A DNA stretch of 14,885 bases from Deltaproteobacteria bacterium (GTDB lineage: Bacteria; Desulfobacterota; Desulfobacteria; Desulfobacterales; JAFDDL01), in NCBI GenBank assembly GCA_019310865.1, contig JAFDDL010000027.1, forward strand, positions 1 through 14,885, written 5' to 3'. Below are positions 1-6,672 of the stretch, piece after piece. Positions within the stretch are counted from its first letter, which is position 1. Every line of letters starts with the position of its first letter. The translations under genes were made by a program, and so were the position numbers. The notes beneath the pieces are model-generated. The model did no database searches, was not told where the DNA came from, and worked only from the letters and a program-made list of their open reading frames with translations.

Positions 1-711
1 CAGGGTTCCGATTCCCTTTAATGTGGAAACACTTGGCATCCGTGTTTGTGATTGGAAATCACGAAGCAGGTCCACTGCGCATGCCATCCCGACCCCACCG
101 CCCACGTAGAGAAGAGGGCGTTTGGCGGTTTTGAGCATCTTTCTTGCCCGTAAAATTTTTTCATCTCCCGGTTTTGGCAATTGTGATGTGGGGGTTAGAA
201 ACGGTACAAACTGAACGGATCCCAATTGAACATCGCGGGGAATATCAATGAGAACGTGTCCGGGCCTGCCCTCATTTGCCAGCAGAAAGGCTTCCGGAAT
301 CGTCTGGTTTAACTCGGCCGGATCTGTGACAATGAAGCTGTGCTTGGTAACGCTCAGGGACAGGCCCAGTACATCCACCTCCTGAAAGGCATCGGTGCCG
401 ACCAGCTCCGATGCGACTTGCCCGGTAATGACCACCATGGGCACCGAATCAAGAAGGGCATCTGCCAGGCCCGTGATCAGATTGGTGGCACCCGGTCCCG
501 AGGTGGACAAGCAGACACCTGTTTTTCCGCTGGTTCTTGCATATCCAATGGCCGAAAATGCAGCCCCTTGCTCGTGCCGGGCAAGCACGTGTTTAAGCCC
601 GCTGTCGTATATGGCGTCATACAGGGGCATGATTGCACCCCCCGGGAATCCAAAAATGGTTTCGACGCCCTGGTTTTTCAAAAGCTTGACAATCAAATCG
701 GCCGCTCTCAT
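1..711 (-). CDS. ilvB: Acetolactate synthase large subunit, N-terminal part (runs off the window)
   Basis: ThDP-dependent enzyme that condenses two pyruvates, or pyruvate with 2-oxobutyrate, in the first common step of valine, leucine and isoleucine synthesis. The 237 visible residues cover the ThDP-binding N-terminal (PYR) domain (about 1-170) and the start of the central domain. Visible family motifs are GFPGGAIMPLYDA (21-33), the catalytic glutamate E47 in RHEQGAAF, the STSGPGATNL loop, DSVPMVVITGQV, the TDAFQE segment and PGHVLIDIPRDVQ. The family is usually about 560 residues, so about 60% lies beyond position 1. The ATG at 711 has AAGGAG a few bases upstream. Other ThDP enzymes share this fold, but the motifs and especially the isoleucine-codon attenuators directly upstream support acetolactate synthase. 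A small regulatory subunit gene (ilvN/ilvH) would be expected downstream, outside the window. Confidence 0.93.
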   Translation of the reverse strand, partial: MRAADLIVKLLKNQGVETIFGFPGGAIMPLYDAIYDSGLKHVLARHEQGAAFSAIGYARTSGKTGVCLSTSGPGATNLITGLADALLDSVPMVVITGQVASELVGTDAFQEVDVLGLSLSVTKHSFIVTDPAELNQTIPEAFLLANEGRPGHVLIDIPRDVQLGSVQFVPFLTPTSQLPKPGDEKILRARKMLKTAKRPLLYVGGGVGMACAVDLLRDFQSQTRMPSVSTLKGIGTL

Positions 712-732
712 GGCTGCTCCTTAAATCGTATC

Positions 733-769
733 AAAAAAAAACCCCCCGAACCGTTAGGTGCGGGGGGGT
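733..769 (-). terminator. Promoter-proximal-to-ilvB attenuator terminator (attenuator 2)
   Basis: Read on the minus strand this is a CCCCCCGcACC / GGTtCGGGGGG hairpin with a TAAC tetraloop and one C-U mismatch, followed by nine T residues (A tract 733-741 on the plus strand). It ends only about 20 bases before the ilvB start and includes no gene end, as expected for an attenuator rather than an end-of-operon terminator. Loop and inner stem are identical to the hairpin at 887-921. Confidence 0.9.
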
Positions 770-793
770 TGATTTTGCTTTTATCGGCAATGA

Positions 794-874
794 CTATACC
801 GGCGCCCCCCGCGGTGATCCAATGATCACCTCGCTAATAATGATAATAATGATGGCGCTGGTCATGATGTTCAT
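794..874 (-). CDS. Isoleucine-rich leader peptide 2 of the ilvB attenuator
   Basis: A 26-residue ORF that starts MNIMTSA, continues with six consecutive Ile codons (residues 8-13, positions 836-853) and ends SEVIIGSPRGAPV followed by TAG. Nine of 26 residues are Ile and two are Val; there is no Leu. It is placed like IlvL of the enterobacterial ilv operon: translation by a ribosome stalled on scarce Ile-tRNA would set the fold of the downstream RNA. The codons for Pro-Arg-Gly contain GCGGGGGG (805-812 on the minus strand), perfectly complementary over eight bases to the 5' arm of the terminator that follows (760-767). GGTGATC/GATCACC (813-830) forms a hairpin at the end of the stall region. 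The ribosome binding site is weak (GGAT about 8 bases before the ATG). Confidence 0.87.
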   Translation of the reverse strand: MNIMTSAIIIIIISEVIIGSPRGAPV

Positions 875-886
875 ATCAATTAATCC

Positions 887-921
887 AAAAAAAAAGCCCC
901 CGAACCGTTAGGTGCGGGGGC
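887..921 (-). terminator. Promoter-distal attenuator terminator (attenuator 1)
   Basis: On the minus strand a GCCCCCGcACC / GGTtCGGGGGC hairpin with a TAAC loop (896-921) is followed by nine T residues (887-895 on the plus strand are all A). It begins about 18 bases after the stop codon of leader peptide 1 and lies 13 bases before leader peptide 2, so it sits inside the leader transcript. It is a near copy of the hairpin at 733-769. Confidence 0.9.
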
Positions 922-938
922 TGGTTTTTTTTAATGCC

Positions 939-1019
939 TTAAACGAGCGGCACCCCCCGCGGTAATCCAATGATCAACTCGTGAATGCTGATAATTATTT
1001 CAATACTGGAAAAAGGCAT
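939..1019 (-). CDS. Isoleucine-rich leader peptide 1 of the ilvB attenuator
   Basis: A second 26-residue ORF, the same length as leader peptide 2 and 145 bases upstream of it. It begins MPFSSIEIIISI and ends HELIIGLPRGVPLV followed by TAA. Seven residues are Ile, three Leu and two Val. The C-terminal part matches leader 2 (E-[LV]-I-I-G-[LS]-P-R-G-[VA]-P), while the N-terminal parts differ. Its Pro-Arg-Gly codons again hold a G run (953-960) that can pair with the 5' arm of the following terminator (914-920, seven bases). The SD is poor (GGACT about 12 bases upstream). The alternative that this is chance coding is unlikely given the matching length, motif and position. Confidence 0.82.
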   Translation of the reverse strand: MPFSSIEIIISIHELIIGLPRGVPLV

Positions 1020-1061
1020 TTTATTTGCTTGAGTCCTTGATTTGTCTATTTGCCGGTAGAC

Positions 1062-1088
1062 TTTATAGAATTAGAATTTGGTTGTCAA
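1062..1088 (-). promoter_or_regulatory. Sigma70-type promoter of the ilvB leader transcript
   Basis: On the minus strand a consensus -35 TTGACA (1083-1088) is followed by an AT-rich spacer and TATAAA (1062-1067, 15-base spacing) overlapping TAAAGT (17-base spacing). Transcription would start near 1050-1056, roughly 35 bases before leader peptide 1. It lies in the short gap after the hslO stop codon, so the ilv transcript begins just after hslO. Confidence 0.72.
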
Positions 1089-1122
1089 TATGTTTTTCCA
1101 TATTCCAAATCGAATCATGGGG

Positions 1123-2067
1123 CTATTGCGATGGCGAATTTGGCTCTGAATGGATTTTTTCTATATCGCTCTTGCTGAATTTATACACGGTGTTGCAATA
1201 ATGGCAACGCAGATCCACCGGAAAGGGCCCGTGAACCATGAGATTCTCGCGTTCGTTTTTAGGCAGGAGGCGCAGCACCTGTTTGACCCGATCTGAATGG
1301 CAGTGGCACATGAATTCGATTCGACGGTTGGTGATGATCTGCGGAGAAAATTTGGAGAATTCCCCCTGCAGAAGCGTTTCCGGAGACACGTTTTCGGCAA
1401 ATAGTTTCCCCAGAGAAGATAGGTTCTCCACAACTTTTTCCACCGTGGCAACCATGTCCGCCTGGGCATCCGGCATGGCCTGGACCAGCAAGCCCCCGGC
1501 CCCGGTTATGTTTCCAGTGGGACTGAATTGAATGCTGAGATGAATGGCCGTTGGAATTTGCTCGGATGTGGCATGATAATAGGTCAGGTCCTGGGCAATG
1601 TTACCGTATTTCAAAGCCGTTTTGCTCGAAAACGGCTGCTTGGCGTCTTCCAGATGCCGCGTGACGGTTAAAAAACCGGCACCGAAGAAAGGAGAGAGAT
1701 CAAAATTTTCCAGCGGTTTTTCCAGGGGAATCACTGGATTTTTCAAATATCCACGAATTTCCCCATATGCAGATGCCTCTGCGGATAAACCGCCCACGGG
1801 GCCGTCACAATCTATCTGGATGCTTAACCGATCATTTCCTTTCAGGGTTGCGGACATGAGACCGACACCCAGGTAAGCGTGGCCGAGAACGAGCGATTCG
1901 AGAATGCCCATGTCATGGTTGACGCGCATTTCTTGAATCATTCGCGTGCCGTGTATCATTACCCCGCGGATGGACTTGTCCGCCAGCCAGAAATGATAGA
2001 GACGATCCTTCCTTGCGGCCAGGAGCCGTTCCTTGAGCGTTTCACCGGGCAGTTCTTTTTTAATCAT
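1123..2067 (-). CDS. hslO: Hsp33 redox-regulated holdase chaperone
   Basis: Cytoplasmic ATP-independent chaperone that, in the known family, is activated when oxidation releases zinc from a C-terminal cysteine centre. The 314-residue product has the Hsp33 core (about 10-235) and the C-terminal CxC...CxxC zinc motif with all four cysteines: C254 and C256 in MCHCHSDRV, C288 and C291 in RCHYC. E. coli Hsp33 is 292 residues, so this copy is full length with a short extra tail. The ATG at 2067 is chosen because it is the first start after an in-frame stop. A strong AAGGAGG (2102-2108) lies 34 bases upstream, too far for that start, and no closer SD is evident. It follows putP on the same strand after 128 bases. 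Confidence 0.94.
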   Translation of the reverse strand: MIKKELPGETLKERLLAARKDRLYHFWLADKSIRGVMIHGTRMIQEMRVNHDMGILESLVLGHAYLGVGLMSATLKGNDRLSIQIDCDGPVGGLSAEASAYGEIRGYLKNPVIPLEKPLENFDLSPFFGAGFLTVTRHLEDAKQPFSSKTALKYGNIAQDLTYYHATSEQIPTAIHLSIQFSPTGNITGAGGLLVQAMPDAQADMVATVEKVVENLSSLGKLFAENVSPETLLQGEFSKFSPQIITNRRIEFMCHCHSDRVKQVLRLLPKNERENLMVHGPFPVDLRCHYCNTVYKFSKSDIEKIHSEPNSPSQ

Positions 2068-2195
2068 CGAAATATCATGGGTTACCGGTTATGGATTGCT
2101 GCCTCCTTAGCGCTTTTTAAGAATCGATTCAAGGAGAATCCAATTTTGCCTGACACAGAAATTGGGAAAATTAACCGTTTATGGATGGATACTGG

Positions 2196-3677
2196 TTATT
2201 CACTCAGTTCCGAAATAACTTGATCAAATGGTTGTGTAACCTGCGGCGGCGGTTTTTTTGACAGGAGACTGGCGATGACAATGGCGCTTGCAGCCAGTAG
2301 AAACCCGGGTATGATTTCATACAGTTCGAAGAGACCGCCGGACAGATGTTTCCAGATCACAACCGTCGCCCCGCCGGTTAACATTCCTGCCAAAGCCCCT
2401 TGCCAGGTCATGCGGCGCCAGAATAGCGAACCGATGATTACCGGACCGAATGCCGCACCGAATCCCGCCCATGCATACGCCACAAGATCCAGCACCTTAT
2501 TACGCGGATCGAGTGCCAGCATCATGGCCACAAGGGCGATGGTGACAACGGCCCCGCGTCCCACACGAACCACAAGGACCGGGTCTGCCTTATGGGGCCA
2601 GAGGGCTCGAAAAAAGTCTTCCGCCAGAGCCGAAGAGGCCACCAGCAGCTGAGAGTCGGCCGTACTCATAATCGCCGAGAGGATGGCTGCTAACAGAATG
2701 CCGGCAACCAACGGGTGAAAGAGGGCATGTACCAGGACCATGAAGATTCGTTCCGGGTCTTCCTGAATGGATGGGAAATGGATTTTGCCTACCAACCCCA
2801 CAACGATGGCGGCAAAAAGGGTGATGGCAGACCAGCTTACTGCGATGCGTCGGGCAGAAGGAATTTGCCGATGCGATTGGATCGCTTTGAACCGGGCCAA
2901 TATGTGCGGCTGGCCAAAATAACCCAACCCCCATCCCAGAAGCCCGACAATCGTGACGGCTCCCAAGGGGTTGCCGAGTTTGTCGGTCCATATGTTGATT
3001 AATTCGGGGTTGTGGGCAACCAGACCTGTATGAACGGACCGAATACCGCCGACTGATTCGATGGCAATTACCGGTACGACTACCAGGGCTGCCGCCATCA
3101 ACAGGCCCTGGAGCAAATCGGTCCAGGAAACTGCCAGAAAGCCACCGAACAGGGTATATGAAATGATCGCCAGCGTTCCGATCATCACAGCCCACGCATA
3201 GGGGAGACCGAACACGGTTGAAAAAAGCTTGCCGCCGGCCACCAGACCTGAACTGGTATAAAACAGAAAGAAAAGCAGAATAAAAAATGCGGCGATACTT
3301 CTCAACAGATGCCAATGATCCGCAAATCGGCGCTCGAGGAATGTGGGAATTGTCAGGGCATCATCGAGTTTGTAAGTGTAAAGCCTGAGGCGCTTTGCCG
3401 TGATCGTCCAGTTGAGTGCGGTTCCGGCCAGCAGGCCGGCTGCCATCCAGGACGCTTCAAGACCACTGACATAGGCATAACCGGGTAACCCCAGCAGCAG
3501 CCACGCACTCATGTCTGAGGCACACGCACTCAAGGCAGCAACTCCGGATGACAATTGCCGACCACCCAGGTAATAATCAGTGGCATTTTTCGTTCGCTGG
3601 TAGCCGTAATATCCGATCATCAGCACGGCGATGAGGTAGAAGAAAAAGGTGAGGGCTATTCCAGTGGCTTGATCCAT
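2196..3677 (-). CDS. putP: Sodium/proline symporter PutP (SSS family)
   Basis: Inner-membrane Na+-coupled L-proline uptake protein of the sodium:solute symporter family (LeuT fold, about 13 membrane helices). The 493-residue length is close to E. coli PutP (502). The ACASDMSAWLLLGLPG motif places D55, M56 and S57 exactly at the numbering of the E. coli Na+ and proline site, and the ILSAIMSTADSQLLVASS segment matches the TM9 Ser/Thr Na+ ligand region. ATG at 3677 follows AAGGAG with good spacing. No proline-catabolic putA is visible, so it may serve osmoprotection or nitrogen/carbon uptake; related SSS transporters for other substrates cannot be fully excluded. A candidate promoter is at 3771-3801. 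Confidence 0.9.
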   Translation of the reverse strand: MDQATGIALTFFFYLIAVLMIGYYGYQRTKNATDYYLGGRQLSSGVAALSACASDMSAWLLLGLPGYAYVSGLEASWMAAGLLAGTALNWTITAKRLRLYTYKLDDALTIPTFLERRFADHWHLLRSIAAFFILLFFLFYTSSGLVAGGKLFSTVFGLPYAWAVMIGTLAIISYTLFGGFLAVSWTDLLQGLLMAAALVVVPVIAIESVGGIRSVHTGLVAHNPELINIWTDKLGNPLGAVTIVGLLGWGLGYFGQPHILARFKAIQSHRQIPSARRIAVSWSAITLFAAIVVGLVGKIHFPSIQEDPERIFMVLVHALFHPLVAGILLAAILSAIMSTADSQLLVASSALAEDFFRALWPHKADPVLVVRVGRGAVVTIALVAMMLALDPRNKVLDLVAYAWAGFGAAFGPVIIGSLFWRRMTWQGALAGMLTGGATVVIWKHLSGGLFELYEIIPGFLLAASAIVIASLLSKKPPPQVTQPFDQVISELSE

Positions 3678-3737
3678 GCTACGCTCCTTGAAAGCTGATT
3701 TGCGAATACCTTCATGATTGATTCAGGTATTTGCATC

Positions 3738-3767
3738 TTGACGATTTTGCACCTTTTCGAATATGCT
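3738..3767 (+). promoter_or_regulatory. Candidate promoter of the divergent Cys-rich gene
   Basis: TTGACG (3738-3743) and TATGCT (3762-3767) with an 18-base spacer on the plus strand. Its -10 lies a few bases from the putP -10, so the two divergent promoters would compete for polymerase. Confidence 0.4.
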
Positions 3768-3770
3768 TAT

Positions 3771-3801
3771 ATTATACTTGAGCTATTTTCGAAATACTCA
3801 A
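3771..3801 (-). promoter_or_regulatory. Candidate promoter of putP
   Basis: Perfect -10 TATAAT on the minus strand (3771-3776) with TTGAGT (3796-3801) 19 bases upstream, a slightly long spacer. It would give a 5' leader of about 90 bases before the putP ATG. It abuts the candidate promoter of the divergent gene. Confidence 0.5.
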
Positions 3802-3901
3802 TTTTATTCGCGTTTGATGAAATCAATCATTTTGAAACCGGCTCACCTGCCCGACGGATTCGCGAGAGCGTTATGAACCCATTTGCATCAGGAGGTAACC
3901 C

Positions 3902-4336
3902 ATGAACCAATACTATTGCCCCTACTGTGATGAGGATTTAACCCACCTGAATGGTATGGTGCTCAAATTAAAGGGCGTGCTGGATTCGGATCATTTCAAA
4001 TGCTCATCTAATTTTTTCCTCCCGGCCGCGGTCGGTGTCTACGGCGTGATAACCGAAAACCATTTAACGCTCAAAGACGGTGCAATAATTGACTTTTGCT
4101 GCCCGAATCCCAAATGCGATCACAGTTTTACGACCAGCTATGACGAGGATTTGGCCAATGTAAAGATGGTCGACGACGATGGTACCGAACGTGTGGTCGT
4201 TTTTAATCGGATTTACGGCAAGCAGTCGACCTTTGTGGTCGATTTTAAGGAAAAGAAGGTTGAAAACGCCTATGGCGCAGATCAAGAGAACTACATTCGG
4301 GAGTTTGATAAGCCGATCAATTTTTTCGGTGAATAA
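3902..4336 (+). CDS. Small cysteine-rich protein of unknown function
   Basis: I do not recognise the family. The 144-residue product begins with a zinc-knuckle-like CPYC (C6, C9) and has a second cysteine group CCPNPKC (C66, C67, C72) plus C34, a layout consistent with a zinc ribbon built from CxxC and CxxxxC halves. The C-terminal half is acidic and beta-rich with no membrane segment or signal peptide, so a cytoplasmic protein is likely. The start is firm: AGGAGG lies 6 bases before the ATG. It is divergent from putP and is followed by a 309-base gap, so it looks monocistronic. Confidence 0.8.
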   Translation: MNQYYCPYCDEDLTHLNGMVLKLKGVLDSDHFKCSSNFFLPAAVGVYGVITENHLTLKDGAIIDFCCPNPKCDHSFTTSYDEDLANVKMVDDDGTERVVVFNRIYGKQSTFVVDFKEKKVENAYGADQENYIREFDKPINFFGE

Positions 4337-4645
4337 TCCCATCGTTTTCTAAATAGCCTTTCACCCCCCCGCCGACCTCAACAGGCGATGTTTTTACACC
4401 GAGTTTTTGTCGACAATAGACTTTCTACCTGATTCTTGCACGAGTTGGCGGTTCTAACAGTGAAGGCCCTGTGATGATTTAAACCTTGCGTGCAATCACC
4501 ATATTAGGCTAAGTACACACATTTGTCCTCGGCCCCGCTGAACGGGCCTTAGTGAAAACGTGGATACATGATGGCTCGAAACCGGTTGTTCATCGCCCAT
4601 TGGTGGGCTCACGACCCTTAGGGCCCATAAAAATGGAGATCTTAA
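4337..4645 (+). promoter_or_regulatory. Hairpin-rich 5' leader before the PpiC isomerase gene
   Basis: This 309-base gap has no convincing ORF. The last 120 bases hold several inverted repeats: GGCCC/GGGCC (4531-4548), GCCCA/TGGGC (4595-4608), and a second GCCCA (4623-4627) that can compete for the same TGGGC. The competing pairing ends 7 bases before the GGAG SD (4635-4638). I do not recognise a known riboswitch class. The first 150 bases show only a C-rich stretch near 4367; no clear promoter is assigned. Confidence 0.35.
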
Positions 4646-5620
4646 ATGAAATGGGTATGTAAGGCAATAACGGGACATGTTATGTTCGGCTGTATCTTTC
4701 TCATTGCCGGTATAGGCGTTGCGCAAGAAAAGGTGCCGGCACAGCAGAATGTGGCCACCGTTAATGGCAACGATATTTTAAAACGGATCTACGATCATGA
4801 AGTGAACATGGCCATGTCCCGTCAGCGCGGGGCCCAAGTCGATTCGGCTGCCGTGGAAAACCTGAAAAAAATGATTCTGGACATGCTCATCAATACAGAA
4901 CTGCTCTATCAGGAGAGCCACAAAAAGGGCATTCGCGTTTCCGAAACGGATTTATCCAATCGGATGGCCGGGATTTTGAAAAACTTTCCCAGCGAGGATG
5001 AATTTCGGAACGTCATTTCGCAGAGGGGCCTGATCGAAGGCGATATTAAGCACAAGATTAAGCAGGAACTTGCGATCCAGACACTGATCGATAAGGAAAT
5101 TACAGCGTCCATGACAGTATCCGATGCAGACGTGAGATCTCAATATGACGCTCGCCCGGAATTATCAACCGTACCGGAACGCGTTCAGGCAAGCCACATT
5201 TTAATAAAGGTGGCCCCGGATGCGGATGGAGCGAAAAAGGAAGCCGCCCGAAAAAAAATTGCTGAGATTAAAAAGCAGCTTTCGAATGGTCAGGATTTTG
5301 CGGAGCTTGCCAAGACACATTCCGAATGTCCCAGCAGTGCCAATGGCGGCAATCTGGGATTGTTTGCCCGTGGACAGATGGTGAAACCCTTCGAGACGGT
5401 GGCATTTTCAATGAAACCCATGGAGGTGAGCGATCTTGTTGAAACCCCATTCGGTTACCACCTTATCAAGGTAATGGACCATCAGACCGGCGGACGGGTT
5501 TCTTATGATCAGGCTTCGGCACAAATTCAAAAACGGATGAGGGCGGAGCGGGTTTCCCGGCAAGTGAAAGCGTATATCGAAACGTTGCGGGAAACTGCTG
5601 AAATAGAGATGCTATTGTAG
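4646..5620 (+). CDS. Exported SurA/PrsA-like peptidyl-prolyl cis-trans isomerase (PpiC type)
   Basis: Periplasmic foldase or chaperone of the SurA/PrsA group. Residues 1-26 form a signal peptide (hydrophobic core around 12-24, likely cleavage after GVA). Residues about 36-165 resemble the helical SurA N-terminal chaperone domain, and residues 179-278 form one parvulin rotamase domain with the family motifs ASHILIKV, DFAELAKTHSECPS, GGNLGLFARGQMVKPFE and TPFGYHLIKV. A short helical tail follows. SurA of E. coli has two parvulin domains; one domain makes this nearer PrsA or PpiD-like proteins. The ATG at 4646 has GGAG at 4635-4638. The 3' end overlaps the convergent Nudix gene by 9 bases. Confidence 0.9.
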   Translation: MKWVCKAITGHVMFGCIFLIAGIGVAQEKVPAQQNVATVNGNDILKRIYDHEVNMAMSRQRGAQVDSAAVENLKKMILDMLINTELLYQESHKKGIRVSETDLSNRMAGILKNFPSEDEFRNVISQRGLIEGDIKHKIKQELAIQTLIDKEITASMTVSDADVRSQYDARPELSTVPERVQASHILIKVAPDADGAKKEAARKKIAEIKKQLSNGQDFAELAKTHSECPSSANGGNLGLFARGQMVKPFETVAFSMKPMEVSDLVETPFGYHLIKVMDHQTGGRVSYDQASAQIQKRMRAERVSRQVKAYIETLRETAEIEMLL

Positions 5621-6178
5621 GCGGAGTCCTTTTTTCGCTTCAATATCCCCCATATGAAACGGAAAGACCCCGGTGGCCCGATCTGCAAAATAATGCTGCA
5701 GCGTTTTGGCGACCACGATAAAAGCTAGATCATTCCACGGAATGTTTATCTCGCTAAATAGCCGAACATCCAGACTTTCTTTGCCAGGCGAAAACTTATT
5801 TTCGGATAATCGCGCCAGAAACATGAAATAAACCTGGCCGATAAGCGCCAGATTAAACAGGGTATAAGGTTGTATGATGTCGACGGTTGCACCGGCCTCC
5901 TCCCGGGTTTCGCGGATGGCGCCCGATTCAACGGTTTCGCCGTGCTCCAGGTAACCGGCCGGCAATGTCCATTTGCCCAACTCGGGTTCGATGGCCCGTT
6001 TGCACAGTAACACTTTCCCCCCCCGGATCGGCAAGGTGCCGACCACCATTTTGGGGTTTTCATAGTGTATCAAATGACAGGCGTCGCACACATTTCGATG
6101 TCGATCGTCGCCAGGGGGGATGCGGCGTGTCAGCGAGTGGCCGCAGTTGCTGCAGTAGTTCAATCCGGTTTCCGTCAT
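5612..6178 (-). CDS. Zinc-ribbon Nudix hydrolase
   Basis: Hydrolase of nucleoside diphosphates linked to another group, with Mg2+ at the Nudix box. The 188-residue product has an N-terminal zinc ribbon (C9, C12, C31, C34) and then a Nudix domain whose box is complete: G75-x5-E81-x7-REtrEEaGa (89-97). The zinc-ribbon plus Nudix order resembles NADH pyrophosphatase NudC-like and ADP-ribose pyrophosphatase-like enzymes, but the protein is shorter than NudC and lacks its N-terminal domain, so the substrate cannot be named. Its ATG shares one base with the stop of the upstream rubrerythrin-like gene (TGATG), indicating translational coupling. Confidence 0.9.
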   Translation of the reverse strand: MTETGLNYCSNCGHSLTRRIPPGDDRHRNVCDACHLIHYENPKMVVGTLPIRGGKVLLCKRAIEPELGKWTLPAGYLEHGETVESGAIRETREEAGATVDIIQPYTLFNLALIGQVYFMFLARLSENKFSPGKESLDVRLFSEINIPWNDLAFIVVAKTLQHYFADRATGVFPFHMGDIEAKKGLRLQ

Positions 6179-6642
6179 CAGGTGTTTACCGGTTGGTTGG
6201 ATTTTAACAGCGCCACATGCTTCGTCTCTTCAGCAATCATCATGTCGATCTGTTTTTGTTCCCGTTCGCCCGATACAAACGTCTGGAGCATCTGATAAAA
6301 TAAGATGGTGTCCTCTTCAAATTCGATGGCGCTTGCCAGGATTTGACTGAATTGATCGAAATTTGAAAAATCCTTATCCGAAAGGGAAAAACTCTGCCCC
6401 ATTATGAATGTCTCGATGAGTGCCATATTCAGCGCTTCATCGGGTATGGGATCGTCCGAAATACCCGGGGCGGACTTCATTTGGGAAAAAAGCTGTGCAT
6501 GGTCGACCTCCTGATCGGCCATCCAGGTCAGGAGGGATGCAAATTCCGGGTTGGTAACCTTCTTGGCCGACTCCCGATAGACGACCTCGCCATTTTGCTC
6601 TATTTTAATTGCAATATCAATTAATTCCGTTACGGTGAACAT
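6178..6642 (-). CDS. Rubrerythrin-like diiron (ferritin-like) protein
   Basis: Four-helix-bundle protein of the ferritin-like/rubrerythrin superfamily, 154 residues. Likely iron ligands are E19 (near VVYRES), the E45-x2-H48 pair in QEVDH, E107/E110 in EFEED, and E139-x2-H142 in EETKH. The C-terminal rubredoxin domain of true rubrerythrin is absent. Such proteins in anaerobes usually act in peroxide reduction or iron handling in the cytoplasm. The ATG at 6642 follows GAGAGGG, and a good promoter sits at 6673-6700. It is first in a two-gene unit with the Nudix hydrolase. Confidence 0.85.
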   Translation of the reverse strand: MFTVTELIDIAIKIEQNGEVVYRESAKKVTNPEFASLLTWMADQEVDHAQLFSQMKSAPGISDDPIPDEALNMALIETFIMGQSFSLSDKDFSNFDQFSQILASAIEFEEDTILFYQMLQTFVSGEREQKQIDMMIAEETKHVALLKSNQPVNT

Positions 6643-6672
6643 ATTTCCCTCTCAATCCTTAAATAAATACAA

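Larger units (their letters stand above)
733..1019 (-). repeat. Tandem duplication of a complete attenuator unit
   Basis: Two units (733-874 and 887-1019) each contain leader ORF, GATCATTGGAT segment, CCGCGGGGGG segment, the CCGCACCTAACGGTTCGGGGG hairpin core and a nine-T tract in the same order. Identity is concentrated in the RNA-folding elements and peptide C terminus, while the flanking and N-terminal coding parts have drifted. The whole leader between the promoter and ilvB is explained by these two units. Confidence 0.88.

Noticed and set aside
340..825. Long plus-strand open frames opposite ilvB (also 395-724)
   Set aside because: They are antisense shadows of the acetolactate synthase gene and the attenuator; the minus-strand reading shows clear family motifs and these show none.
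2119..2160. CCAATTT/AAATTGG inverted repeat between putP and hslO as a terminator
   Set aside because: The stem is AT-rich, the loop is long and no T tract follows, so it does not meet the pattern of an intrinsic terminator.
3714..3905. Plus-strand ORF ending in an ATGA overlap with the Cys-rich gene
   Set aside because: It has no SD, no recognisable motif, and spans the divergent promoter region. The AGGAGG of the next gene lies inside it. Most likely chance.
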